Shown here: piece by piece, positions 15,318-25,174 of the stretch
How the letters are laid out: the number at the start of each line of letters is the position of its first letter
Numbering within the stretch: the stretch's first letter is position 1
Assembly (NCBI RefSeq): GCF_014650695.1
Contig: NZ_BMVL01000009.1
Coordinates: 30,971 to 94,970 of the forward strand
Reading direction: 5' to 3'
Source: Streptomyces avidinii
GTDB taxonomy: Bacteria; Actinomycetota; Actinomycetes; Streptomycetales; Streptomycetaceae
Length of the DNA stretch: 64,000 bases
The notes under the pieces: generated by a model
What the model saw: only the letters and a program-made list of their open reading frames with translations
The model's database searches: none
What the model was told of the DNA's origin: nothing
Program-made: the position numbers and the translations under genes

Positions 15318-18178
15318 CTACGCCGCGGCCCGGCGGGCCAGCGCGCCGCTGGAGCGGGTGACGAGGGCCGCCAGCAGGGCCGCGCCGAGCGGGACCACGA
15401 CGACCAGGGCGCCGAGGGTCTCCCACGGCACCGAGATCGGCACGTAGGGCAGGGCTTCCGTTGCCGACGAGTAGCCCTGCTCGATGGAGTGCCGGTAGAG
15501 GTCCTCCATCTCCCGCCGCTGCGTCAGGCGCAGGCCGACGGCGGGCAGGATCCCGGCGGCCGAGCCCAGGACGACGCCCATCAGGGAGACCACCCCGCAC
15601 TGGAAGCCGCTCAGCGTCCGCCGCACCCGGGGCGCCGCGCCCACCGCGGCCAGCGTCTTCAGGTCGGCCTCGGCGTCGGCCTGGGCCAGCCCGGTCGCGA
15701 TGCCGGCCGCGCCGATGGTGACGAGCCCGGCGAAGACGGCGAGGGCGAGCATGACCAGGCTGTTGTCACCCTGGTAGCCGGCCTCGATGCGCAGTGCGGC
15801 CTCCACGCCCATCCGGTCGATCTCCCCGTCGATCTTCTGGCGCTGCTCGGTCGTGGCGGTCCCGTCGAGGCGGAAGTACGAGCCCAGGGGCGCGCTGACC
15901 AACCCGGCCGCCTTGACCGCGGAGGGCGGCAGGATCAGGTCGACGCCCCAACTGACGGCCGTGTCGGGCGCCAGGTGGACGGGGAGGATCTTGTCCTCGC
16001 CGGGCAGCTCCGTGCCGCTCCCGCGCATGGCGTCGGCGGCCTTCGGGTCCGTGATGATCCGCAGGGTGAGCTTGCCGTCCTTGACCTGGCGCTTGTCGAA
16101 GGCGACGGCCCGGCCGGCCTTGAGCGCGGACACGGAGCCCGGGTCGGTGACCGCGAGGATGCTCAGCACCTTCTCGTCCCCGACGAGGACGGGGTGCTGC
16201 GTGCCGTACCGGCTGTCCTGGCAGCGCCAGTCCTGGCGCAGTTCCCGGCGCTGCGCCTCGGTGAAGGCGTCCATGCCCTCGGGGTTCTCGTAGAGCGGGC
16301 AGCGCTGCTCCTTGGGTGCGACGATCTCGGCCCGGCCGCAACCGGGGTCCGTGGAGTACGACTCGCAGCTCGGCTTGCCGACGACCAGCCGGTCGACGTC
16401 CGCCCGCTGAGCCACCGGCATCTCCTTGGAGAGGATCTCGCGCAGGGCGGGCACGTCCTTGTACGCGCCGTTCTCGGACGCCTCCAGCAGCCCGGTGCCG
16501 TGCGGCAGGTCCGCCTGGTACTCGTGGCGCATCTGGACGTCGTTGCTGTGCTGGTACGTGGCCACTGCGACCGTTCCGGCGACGGCGGCGAGCACCGCGG
16601 CAACGGCGGGTGCCGTACGCCCGCGGTTGCGCACGGCGTCGCGCAGCGCGAGCCGCGGCGACAGCGGCAGCCACCGCCCGAGCCGGCCGAACAGGCCGAC
16701 CAGGACCGGGGTGAGGGCGACGATGCCGAGCTCGGCGATGGCGCTGCCGCCGGCCACGACGGTGCTGCCCAGCTGCGAGGTGGTTCCGTAGAGGGCGATC
16801 GCGGCGCCGACGGCGACGGCGATCAGGCCGATGACGGGCAGCACCCGGTTGGCGCGGCGGATGCCGCGGCGGCCGGTCAGCGAGGCCAGCACGGTCTGCC
16901 GGGAGGCGTTGACGGCCGGGACGATCGCGGCCAGCAGGCCGGTGATCACGGCGAGCAGGGCGATGCCGCCCAGTTCCAGCGGGCGGAAGTCGTAGCCTCC
17001 GAAGCGGTTGCCGAGGGTCTCCTCCAGCACCGGTCGCAGGAGCACGGTGAGGGTGATGCCGATGACGGTGCCGGTGACGGCGGCGACGGCGCCGAGGACC
17101 AGGCCGCCGGAGAGCACGATGGAGCGGATGTGGCGCCGGTCGCCGCCGTTGGCGCCGACCAGGCCCAGCTGGCGGCGCGAGCGGCGGGCGCCGACGGCGA
17201 AGGCCGGTCCGGCGAGCAGGCAGATCTCCAGCATGGCCAGGCCCACGACGGTGGCCAGGATGGCCGTCTCGACGGCGTTGTTGCCGTCGCGGCTGAACTG
17301 CTCCTTCGGCTCGTCCTTGTAGAGCGGGACGTCGGAGTCGGCGGGCGGGTCGAGCATGACGGCGCGGGAGATGACGGTCAGGCCCTTGGCGTTGGCCGCC
17401 TTGACCGCGTTCCAGGTGACGCCCTCGCCGCCGACCTTGACCAGGTAGGTGTCCTCGGGGGTGAAGCTGCGCCCTCCGGAGGCCTCCAGGGCCTTGCCGA
17501 GCGGGGCGAGCAGGGTCCCGGGCGGGGCGATGATCTCGTCCCGGCCGAGGTCGTCGGGCACCTCGTAGGCGCCGACGATCTTGTACGAGGAGGTGGCGCC
17601 GCGGGGGGTGACCGAGGAGCCGACGAAGAAGCCGGAGTTCTTCAGGAAGGCCTGGGTGGCGACGACCTCGCCCGGGTTCTCGGGCAGCCGGCCGCGCTCC
17701 AGCGTGATCATGCCCCCCACCAGCGGGCTGTGCGTGTCGAGTTCACGCAGTTTGGTTTCGAGCAGCCCGTGCGTGGTGCGGACCTTGCCGTAGCCGAAGC
17801 TGTCCTTGAGGATCTGGGCCCCGGCGGGGAAGCCGGACTGCACCGGCTCCGGCGGTGTTTCCCGCGAGGACTTCGAGGGGTCGTACGCCTTGTAGCCGCC
17901 GACGGGTGCGTAGCTCGTGGCGTCGGGGGTCTGGTTGATGGGCCCGTTCATGCCCGAGCGGCTCACGCGGGCGTCTGCGGCGCCGATCATGCGGGACAGC
18001 ATCTGCTCGGTGGACAGTTCGGCGCTGCGCAGGGTGAGGTCGGCGGCGCTCACCCCGACGATCGGCAGGGCGAGCATCGCGAGGACGAGGGCGCTGCGGC
18101 CCTTGGCGCGCCAGGCGTCGCGGCGCGCGATGCGCAGGGCCGCGATCCAGGAGTGGTACCAGCCTTGGAGCGGAGAGG

Positions 18179-18182
<4 letters not shown>
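15318..18182 (-). CDS. ABC transporter permease, FtsX/MacB-like with two FtsX domains
   Basis: A 954-residue permease. An N-terminal membrane segment (KGRSALVLAMLALPIVGVSA) is followed by a large extracytoplasmic domain, a first FtsX core near residues 310-560, a second extracytoplasmic region and a second FtsX core at about 820-954. The GTG start overlaps the ATPase stop (GTGA), so the two are coupled. Such systems act as exporters or mechanotransmission complexes for peptides, antibiotics or lipoproteins; the substrate is not evident. Operon order is padR, ATPase, permease. Confidence 0.88.
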
Positions 18183-18925
<743 letters not shown>

Positions 18926-18950
18926 GGAGGTTCCCCCCTGGAACGGTGGT

Positions 18951-19598
18951 TCAGCCACGTCGCGAGCGGGCGGTACGGGGCTGGGTGGTGGTCGGGGCCG
19001 GGGTCTCGGCGGCGGCCTGGGGTGGTTCGGGTTCCGCGGCTCTCCGGTCGGCCGGCAGGGAGAGCCGGACGAGCCGGGCTTCGCAGTGGTCGAGCCAGCG
19101 GGCCTCGGCCTCGGTCTGGAAGATCAGCTGTTCCAGGACGAGGAGCCAGGCCACGTCGTCGCGTTCGTGGGACCGCCCGCTCTCGACCGCGGCCAGCGCG
19201 GTCGCCTTGAGCCGGGTGTAGTCCTGCATCGCCTTGATCGTGGCGTGCCGCTGGGACTGGATGACGGCGCGGATGTCCACGCCGGGGGCGCCAACGGCCA
19301 TGGCGAGCTTGATGGACAGCTCGTCGCGGGGCGGATTGGCCCGGTCGACGGGCCGTTCGTACCACTGGAACAGCTCGGTGCGTCCGGCGTCGGTGATGGC
19401 GTACAGGGTGTGGCCGGCGGCGTCCTCGCCGTCGGGGGCGACGAGGCCGTCGCGTTCGAGGCGGGCGAGGGTCGTGTACACCTGCCCGACATTGAGCGGC
19501 CAGGTGGAGCCGGTGCGGGATTCGAACTCGGTGCGCAGCTGTGAGCCGTACCGAGGACCCCGTTCCAGCAGGGCGAGTAGCCCGTGGCGGATCGACAT
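18951..19598 (-). CDS. PadR family transcriptional regulator
   Basis: A 215-residue PadR protein. The N-terminal winged helix reads MSIRHGLLALLERGPRYGSQ, with LNVGQVYTTLARLERDGLV. A helical dimerisation domain of the Vir_act_alpha_C type (residues 90-175) and a disordered Pro/Thr tail follow. It heads an operon with an FtsX-type ABC exporter, a common arrangement in which the drug-responsive PadR represses its own operon. The ATG has no ribosome-binding site: two palindromes and a promoter abut it, so the message is probably leaderless. Confidence 0.9.
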   Translation of the reverse strand: MSIRHGLLALLERGPRYGSQLRTEFESRTGSTWPLNVGQVYTTLARLERDGLVAPDGEDAAGHTLYAITDAGRTELFQWYERPVDRANPPRDELSIKLAMAVGAPGVDIRAVIQSQRHATIKAMQDYTRLKATALAAVESGRSHERDDVAWLLVLEQLIFQTEAEARWLDHCEARLVRLSLPADRRAAEPEPPQAAAETPAPTTTQPRTARSRRG

Positions 19599-19621
19599 AC
19601 CGAGTATGTATACCGAGTATG
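19596..19621. promoter_or_regulatory. Two tandem PadR-type operators on the padR start
   Basis: Two copies of the palindromic unit ATAC-CGA-GTAT lie end to end (19596-19608 and 19609-19621, 13-bp period). The first includes the padR start codon and the second the probable -10 box. The symmetry and position fit autoregulation by PadR. Confidence 0.8.
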
Positions 19622-19645
19622 TTCACTCTCGGCAACCATCCTCGG
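19605..19645 (-). promoter_or_regulatory. Probable leaderless promoter of padR
   Basis: Read leftward, TTGCCG is followed by 17 bases, then TATACA, then eight bases to the padR ATG. This is a near-ideal housekeeping promoter that places transcription start at or within two bases of the start codon. Both operators overlap it. Confidence 0.72.
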
Positions 19646-19695
19646 GACTACATCCCGAGGGGGACGGCTGTGGGAAGGGGGTGGCCGGGGTCCGC

Positions 19696-20220
19696 TCAGA
19701 TGCTCCGGCGCAGCCGCATCCCGAGGTAGCCCAGACCCAGCCCCATCAGGGCGAACCCGGTGCCGAGCGGGAGTATGTGCGCGGCCAGGTCGGCGGCCCG
19801 GTCGTTGGTGTCGGTGCCCAGTGCGGTGACCACCGACGGCGGGCGCTGCGGATCGGCCTGCGGGGGCAGAGGCAGGGGCGGGTGCGGGCTCGGTACGGCG
19901 GCGTCGGGTGGCGGCGTGGGCTCGGTGCGCGGGCGCACCGGCAGCGGCCGGGAGGCCACCGTCAGCTCGGGGTCGGCAGGCTCGCCGACCGGTCGCCCGG
20001 GGCGCTCCCGCCCGACGCCGGCGAGGCTGCCGGCCAGCTCCTCGTAGGGGCCGTCCGGAGGGGCGGGCGCGGGCGCGAGGGCGAGTGCGGGGACCGGGGC
20101 GGCCGCGTGCCGGGCCGGGGCGAGGAGGGGGCCCGCGTACGCGGAGGCGGTGGGCGCGAGCGCGGCGGCGGCCAGGGCCGCGCAGGCCAGCCAGTGCGGC
20201 GGGCGGAAGCCTTGGATCAC
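19696..20220 (-). CDS. Secreted or membrane-anchored Pro-rich hypothetical protein
   Basis: A 174-residue protein. Residues 8-28 form a signal peptide (WLACAALAAAALAPTASAYA), and a long Pro/Ala-rich extracellular stretch follows. Near the C-terminus is a single hydrophobic helix (HILPLGTGFALMGLGLGYLG) followed by MRLRRSI, which resembles a membrane-anchor and stop-transfer tail. No enzymatic motif is seen. The GTG start at 20220 has a strong GGGAGGGG site. It stands alone between padR and the kinase terminator. Function unknown. Confidence 0.72.
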   Translation of the reverse strand: MIQGFRPPHWLACAALAAAALAPTASAYAGPLLAPARHAAAPVPALALAPAPAPPDGPYEELAGSLAGVGRERPGRPVGEPADPELTVASRPLPVRPRTEPTPPPDAAVPSPHPPLPLPPQADPQRPPSVVTALGTDTNDRAADLAAHILPLGTGFALMGLGLGYLGMRLRRSI

Positions 20221-20303
20221 GGGGAGCCCCTCCCGTCCCGAGCCGGCGAGCTGCTCGCTGCGCGTCAGAGATATGCGCCCAGATTTACATAGTGGGGCAA
20301 AAG

Positions 20304-20342
20304 CGGCATCCCGGACCCCCCATCGGGGTGCCCGGGATGCCG
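20304..20342. terminator. Terminator after the PASTA kinase gene
   Basis: Perfect 11-bp arms, CGGCATCCCGG (20304-20314) and CCGGGATGCCG (20332-20342), with a 17-base loop lie 21 bases beyond the kinase stop. Confidence 0.82.
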
Positions 20343-20362
20343 GTGTGTCGGAACGCGGTGCG

Positions 20363-22021
20363 CTATTCGGGGTTGCCGCTCGACACGGTCAGCGTGTACT
20401 CCGTGCCTTCCTTGTCGATCTTTTCGCCGGCGGACGGGGTCTGGAACAGCACCGTGTCCTTGCCGTACACGGCCTCGTCCTTGTACTCGATCTTGTACTT
20501 GCCGCCCGAGGCCTGGATGCACTCCTTCACGGAGAGCAGGTTCTTGTACTTGAGGTCCGGCGCCATGTACTTGCCGGCCTCGCTGTAGTGCTTCACCGGC
20601 TCGGTGCACTTCTTCGGGTCGATCGTCCGCGTGGTGTCCGGGCCCTTGAACCCGGCCTTGGCGGAGGCCGACGCGGAAGCGCCCGGGTCCGCCGTCGTCC
20701 GCCCCTTGTCCTTGTCGTCGCCGTTCATCGCGATCGCCGCGATCAGGCCGCCGACGGCCAGCAGGGCCACCGCGATCGCGCCCACGAGCACCGGCATGTT
20801 CCGCTTGCCGCCACCGGCCGTCGCCGATGCGCCCGACGCGCCCGTCGGGGAGATCGTGTACGGCGGCGGGGTCTGCGGCGCGTACTGCTGCTGCGGCGGG
20901 GGCGTGTGCGGGTAGGCGTAGCCGCCCTGCGCGTGCTGGGGGGCGGGCGTCGGCGCGTACGGGGCCGGCGTCGGGGTCTGCGGAGCCTGGTAGGGCTGCT
21001 GCACCGACTGCGGGGGCGCCTGGTACCCGGACTCCACCGGCGGGAAGACGGCCGAGGCCACACCCGCGCCGCTGCTCAGCGGGCCGTGGCCCTGCACGAT
21101 GACCGGCGCCCCGGTCTGCCCGGATCCCAGCACCCGCGCGACCTCGTCGCCCATGGCCGCGGCCGTGGGGAAACGCTCGTTCGGGTTCTTCTTCAGGGCC
21201 CGCGCCACCAGCGCGTCCATCGCCGGGGTCAGTGACCGGTTGACGGAGGACGGGGCGACCGGCTCCTCCTGCACGTGGGCGTAGGCGATGGCCAGCGGGG
21301 AGTCCGCGTCGAACGGGATCCGCCCGGTCAGCAGCTGGAACAGCATGATGCCGACCGAGTAGAGGTCGGAACGGGCGTCGACCCCGCGCCCCAGGGCCTG
21401 CTCGGGCGAGAGGTACTGCGGGGTGCCGACGACCATGCCGGTCTGCGTCATCGAGGTGACCCCCGACTGCATGGCGCGGGCGATGCCGAAGTCCATCACC
21501 TTGACCACGCCGCGCTTGTTCACCATGACGTTGCCGGGCTTGATGTCGCGGTGGACGAGCCCCATCTCGTGGCTGGTCTCCAGGGCGGCCAGCACATCGG
21601 CCGTCACCTTCAGCGCCTTGTCCGCGGGCATGGCCCCGTGCTGGCGGACGTCCTCCTCCAGCACCGAACCCAGCGGCCGGCCCTCCACGTACTCCATGAC
21701 GATGTAGGGCATCACGGCGCCGTCACCGCGGCTGCTGCCACCGAACGTCACTTCGCCCTCACCGGTATCGAATACCGAGACGATGTTCGTGTGCGACAGT
21801 TTTGCTACAGCCTGCGCCTCGCGGCGGAACCGCTCGCGGAAGGACTGCTCGCGGCCGAGGTCGCTGTGCAGCGTCTTGATGGCGACCTGTCGGTCGAGGG
21901 CCGAGTCGTACGCCAGGTAGACGGAGGCCATGCCGCCCGCACCCAGCAAGTCCCTTAGCTGGTAACGGCCACCGGCCAGAGAGCCGCCTGCGTACTGGCC
22001 CTGAGTGCCGTCCTGGCTCAT
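20363..22021 (-). CDS. Transmembrane Ser/Thr protein kinase with one PASTA-like domain
   Basis: A 552-residue PknB-type kinase. Residues 20-290 are the kinase domain: G-loop GAGGMASVY, ATP-binding Lys about 49, catalytic HRDIKPGN, DFG in VMDFGIARA and APE-like YLSPEQA. A Gln/Pro-rich juxtamembrane region precedes one TM helix (VLVGAIAVALLAVGGLIAAI, near 420-440). The external part ends in one PASTA-like domain (KNLLSVKECIQASGGKYKIE to the C-terminus). PASTA kinases sense peptidoglycan fragments or lipid II and tune growth and division. ATG 22021 is preferred. It diverges from a second kinase. Confidence 0.92.
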   Translation of the reverse strand: MSQDGTQGQYAGGSLAGGRYQLRDLLGAGGMASVYLAYDSALDRQVAIKTLHSDLGREQSFRERFRREAQAVAKLSHTNIVSVFDTGEGEVTFGGSSRGDGAVMPYIVMEYVEGRPLGSVLEEDVRQHGAMPADKALKVTADVLAALETSHEMGLVHRDIKPGNVMVNKRGVVKVMDFGIARAMQSGVTSMTQTGMVVGTPQYLSPEQALGRGVDARSDLYSVGIMLFQLLTGRIPFDADSPLAIAYAHVQEEPVAPSSVNRSLTPAMDALVARALKKNPNERFPTAAAMGDEVARVLGSGQTGAPVIVQGHGPLSSGAGVASAVFPPVESGYQAPPQSVQQPYQAPQTPTPAPYAPTPAPQHAQGGYAYPHTPPPQQQYAPQTPPPYTISPTGASGASATAGGGKRNMPVLVGAIAVALLAVGGLIAAIAMNGDDKDKGRTTADPGASASASAKAGFKGPDTTRTIDPKKCTEPVKHYSEAGKYMAPDLKYKNLLSVKECIQASGGKYKIEYKDEAVYGKDTVLFQTPSAGEKIDKEGTEYTLTVSSGNPE

Positions 22022-22251
22022 GACTGTTGCTTCCCCTCGGGCTGTGTCCCTACGCCTCCGGCCGGGCGCATGTGGCGCCCAGTCTGCCCGAGGGCAAGCA
22101 CACGTCAAGCCAGGTGCCCGTTCCGTGACCACACGGGCACAGCGTGGCCTTGTCCGAACGGTGACCGGTTCCGAGGCTGTAGCGTTCACCGGAGCACCGA
22201 CGAAGAGGACTACCGCTGAGCGGCGGCCGAGAGATACGACGGCGAGGACTG

Positions 22252-23856
22252 ATGGCACCCGAACCCGAGGGAAACGGCGCCGGGATGACCGATGGTCCTG
22301 AGCACTGGGGCGCAGGCGGCCTGGTGGGAGACGGTCGTTACCGGATGACGCACCGGCTGGGCCGTGGCGGCATGGCCGAGGTCTTCGCCGCCGAGGACGT
22401 ACGACTCGGCCGCACCGTCGCCGTGAAGCTGCTGCGAGCGGACCTGGCCGAGGACCCGGTGTCCAAGGCCCGCTTCACGCGCGAGGCGCAGTCCGTCGCC
22501 GGACTCAACCACCACGCCGTCGTCGCCGTGTACGACTCGGGCGAGGACCGGGTCGGCCCGAACACCGTCCCGTACATCGTGATGGAGCTCGTCGAGGGCC
22601 GCACCATCCGCGACCTGCTGATCAGCGCCGAGGCCCCGGGCCCCGAGCAGGCGCTCATCATCACCTCGGGCGTGCTCGAAGCCCTCGCGTACTCGCACCA
22701 GCACGGCATCGTGCACCGCGACATCAAGCCCGCGAACGTCATCATCACCGAGACCGGCGCGGTCAAGGTGATGGACTTCGGCATCGCCCGCGCGCTGCAC
22801 GGCGCCCAGTCGACGATGACCCAGACCGGCATGGTCATGGGCACCCCGCAGTACCTGTCGCCCGAGCAGGCCCTCGGCAAGGCCGTCGACCACCGCTCCG
22901 ACCTGTACGCGACCGGCTGCCTGCTGTACGAACTGCTCGCGCTGCGTCCCCCGTTCACCGGCGAGACCCCGCTGTCGGTCGTCTACCAGCACGTCCAGGA
23001 CGCACCGGTGCCGCCCTCGCAGCTGCCGGAGGGCCAGCACATCCCGCAGGAGCTCGACGGTCTGGTCATGCGCTCCCTGGCGAAGGACCCGGACGACCGG
23101 TTCCAGAGCGCCGAGGAGATGCGCGGGCTGGTCCAGTACGCGCTGCAGATGCTGCACGAGCAGGGGGCGAACACCGGCACCTGGGGCACCGGCCCGGTCA
23201 CCATGGCCCTGCCGCACGGGCGGGGCGGCGCCGCCGCCACCACGGCCATGCCCGTGAGCGGGAGCGGCGGTCAGCAGCAGTACGGGGCGCACGCCTCGAC
23301 CTCGCAGTTCCAGCAGCCGATGGTGCCGGCGCTGAACCCGGACGACGGTTCGGCCTTCCCCGGCACCAACAGCGGCGGCTACGACGGGTACGACGGCTAC
23401 GACGAGCGCGGTGGCGGCGGCAGCCGCTGGAAGGCCTGGCTGTTCGCGGTCCTCGCGATCATCGCGGTCGCGGGCGGCGTGGCGTACGCGGTCAACACCG
23501 TGGGCAAGGGCGGGAACAAGCCGGAGACCACCCAGAGCACCCCGGGCGGCCAGCCGAGCCAGTCCAGCACCCCGAACGCCACGACGGCGACGCAGACGCA
23601 GGACAACCCCCCGCCCAGCAACGACAACTCGCCCGCGCCGAGCCGCACCCGGTCGCAGAGCTTCAGCCCGACGCCCTCGGCGTCCGCGTCGCACTCGCCG
23701 ACCGGTACGGCCTCGCCGTCGGCGTCGGCGTCGACGAAGCCGACGACGTCCGCGAGCACCAAGCCGACGACCTCCACGTCACCGAAGCCCACGGACGCGA
23801 GCGGCGGTGGCGCGGGTGGCCCCGGCGGTGGCGCCGGCACCAACTCGGAGGAGTGA
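22252..23856 (+). CDS. Transmembrane Ser/Thr protein kinase, Ser/Thr/Pro-rich ectodomain
   Basis: A 534-residue PknB-type kinase. It has G-loop GRGGMAEVF, Lys about 59, HRDIKPANV, DFG in VMDFGIARA and YLSPEQALG, then a linker, one TM helix (WLFAVLAIIAVAGGVAYAV, about 394-414) and an external Ser/Thr/Pro-rich tail with short KPTTS repeats and a Gly-rich end. No PASTA domain is present, so its sensing mode differs from the divergent kinase. ATG 22252 follows GCGAGGAC; ATG 22285 is a weaker option. The kinase domains are clearly related, so the pair probably arose by inverted duplication with ectodomain replacement. Confidence 0.92.
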   Translation: MAPEPEGNGAGMTDGPEHWGAGGLVGDGRYRMTHRLGRGGMAEVFAAEDVRLGRTVAVKLLRADLAEDPVSKARFTREAQSVAGLNHHAVVAVYDSGEDRVGPNTVPYIVMELVEGRTIRDLLISAEAPGPEQALIITSGVLEALAYSHQHGIVHRDIKPANVIITETGAVKVMDFGIARALHGAQSTMTQTGMVMGTPQYLSPEQALGKAVDHRSDLYATGCLLYELLALRPPFTGETPLSVVYQHVQDAPVPPSQLPEGQHIPQELDGLVMRSLAKDPDDRFQSAEEMRGLVQYALQMLHEQGANTGTWGTGPVTMALPHGRGGAAATTAMPVSGSGGQQQYGAHASTSQFQQPMVPALNPDDGSAFPGTNSGGYDGYDGYDERGGGGSRWKAWLFAVLAIIAVAGGVAYAVNTVGKGGNKPETTQSTPGGQPSQSSTPNATTATQTQDNPPPSNDNSPAPSRTRSQSFSPTPSASASHSPTGTASPSASASTKPTTSASTKPTTSTSPKPTDASGGGAGGPGGGAGTNSEE

Positions 23857-24187
23857 CGCGGGTCGGAGCGCGTGCCGGTACGCGCGCTCCGCATTCCGGG
23901 TCGGCGAGTGCACGGTGATGAACTGGGGTTCGACGCGCGTGCAGACGGGGTCGAAGAGCTCGCCGCCGCCGAAATGCGGAACCGGGCCGAAGAGCTCCGG
24001 TTCAGCCGCGGCCGGTTCGGCTACCTGCGCCGTTCCGGTGAACTGGACCGACCGGAGCCGCTGGTCACGGGAATTGAAATGGTCGGCCCCGCACGCCACC
24101 ACACTGCCGTTGCAGGCCTGGTGATAGCCGAAACCGGAATGCATTCTGAGCACCACACGGGGCGTCACCGCCGTGGTGCGGGCGCGC
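23857..24187. other. 331-base region with a terminator and one doubtful reading frame
   Basis: A hairpin at 23864-23891 ends the kinase gene. The rest holds no confident gene. A leftward frame from ATG 24144 to 23779 (121 codons, with cysteine- and aromatic-rich beginning MHSGFGYHQACNGSVVACG) has fairly high G+C at third positions. However, it lacks a clear ribosome site, crosses the terminator and runs 78 bases into the kinase gene on the other strand. A rightward frame at 23872-24285 is weaker still. Confidence 0.4.
23864..23891. terminator. Terminator after the second kinase gene
   Basis: CGGAGCGCG (23864-23872) pairs with CGCGCTCCG (23883-23891), a 9-bp stem with a 10-base loop, starting eight bases after the kinase stop. 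Confidence 0.7.
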
Positions 24188-24865
24188 TCAGCGCCTCTCG
24201 GCCTGCAGCCGGGCCACGTAGGCCGCGGCCTGGGAGCGGCGCTCCATGCCCAGCTTGGACAGCAGACTGGAGACATAGTTCTTGATCGTCTTCTCGGCCA
24301 GGTGCAGCCGCTCGCCGATGACGCGGTTGGTCAGGCCCTCGCCGATCAGGTCGAGGATCTTGCGCTCCTGCTCGGTGAGGTTGGAGAGGCGGTCGTCGCC
24401 CCTGCCGCCCTTGCCGTCACGCAGCCGCTCCAGCACCCGCGCGGTGGCGACCGGGTCGAGCAGCGACTTGCCGGCGGCCACGTCGCGCACGGCGCTCAGC
24501 AGCTCGTTGCCGCGGATCGCCTTGAGAACGTATCCGGAGGCGCCGGCCATGATCGCGTCGAAGAGTGCCTCGTCGTCGGCGAACGAGGTCAGCATCAGGC
24601 ACTTGATGTCCTCGTTCCCGGAGCGCACCTCGCGGCACACCTCCACACCGCTGCCGTCCGGCAGGCGGACATCGAGGACGGCCACGTCGGGACGGGTGGC
24701 GGGAATACGGACCAGGGCTTCCGTCGCGGTGCCGGCCTCGCCGACGATCTCGATGTCGTCTTCGACCGACAAGAGCTCATGGACACCCCGACGTACCACT
24801 TCGTGGTCGTCCAGGAGGAATACCTTGATTTTTCCGTCTTCGCGCACGAAGTCAGTTTCACACAC
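24188..24865 (-). CDS. Orphan NarL/DevR-type response regulator
   Basis: A 225-residue two-component regulator. The receiver domain (about residues 12-130) has the acidic pair DD at 19-20, the phospho-acceptor Asp about 65 in VLDVRLPDGSG, a Thr in LMLTSF and a Lys in GYVLKAI. The LuxR-type DNA-binding domain (about 155-215) reads LTEQERKILDLIGEGLTNRV. The beta-strand and helix pattern is closest to DevR/DosR regulators. The GTG start at 24865 follows AAGGGG. No histidine kinase is adjacent, so its partner is encoded elsewhere. It diverges from the second bkd operon. Confidence 0.92.
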   Translation of the reverse strand: MCETDFVREDGKIKVFLLDDHEVVRRGVHELLSVEDDIEIVGEAGTATEALVRIPATRPDVAVLDVRLPDGSGVEVCREVRSGNEDIKCLMLTSFADDEALFDAIMAGASGYVLKAIRGNELLSAVRDVAAGKSLLDPVATARVLERLRDGKGGRGDDRLSNLTEQERKILDLIGEGLTNRVIGERLHLAEKTIKNYVSSLLSKLGMERRSQAAAYVARLQAERR

Positions 24866-25174
24866 TCACCCCTTCCCTGCCGGAGTTACCCGGGATAACG
24901 TGCCGTTGTTCCCGGCCCCTGCAAGGCTGTGACCAGTAGTTGTTCCCGTCGCTGCGGATTTACTTGGAAATCCAAGCAAAAACGCAGGTCAAACGGGGTT
25001 TCGCAGTTATGCGACACACTGGGTAACGTGCATTGCGCAGGGCACTCGCCGGGGCACCTGTCACGCCTGAATCCCCGTACGCGACGCGCACCCACCCCGT
25101 GCGCTCGTTACGGATACAGGTGAGCCGCACTGGACCCCGGAGAACCCGGGTGCCGGACCGACGGAGGAGCACAC
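24866..25174. promoter_or_regulatory. 309-base divergent control region between the response regulator and second bkdABC
   Basis: No gene is visible. It is less G+C-rich than its surroundings. It holds a direct repeat GTTGTTCCCG (24905-24914 and 24939-24948, 34 bases apart) and an A+T-rich palindrome CTTGGA-AA-TCCAAG (24963-24976), itself overlapping a GGATTT/AAATCC pair (24956-24973). These are candidate sites for the response regulator and for BkdR, respectively. Assignment is inference. Confidence 0.5.

Noticed and set aside
23872..24285. Plus-strand frame after the second kinase
   Set aside because: Weaker third-position bias than the opposite frame, it starts inside the terminator, and it overlaps the response regulator end.
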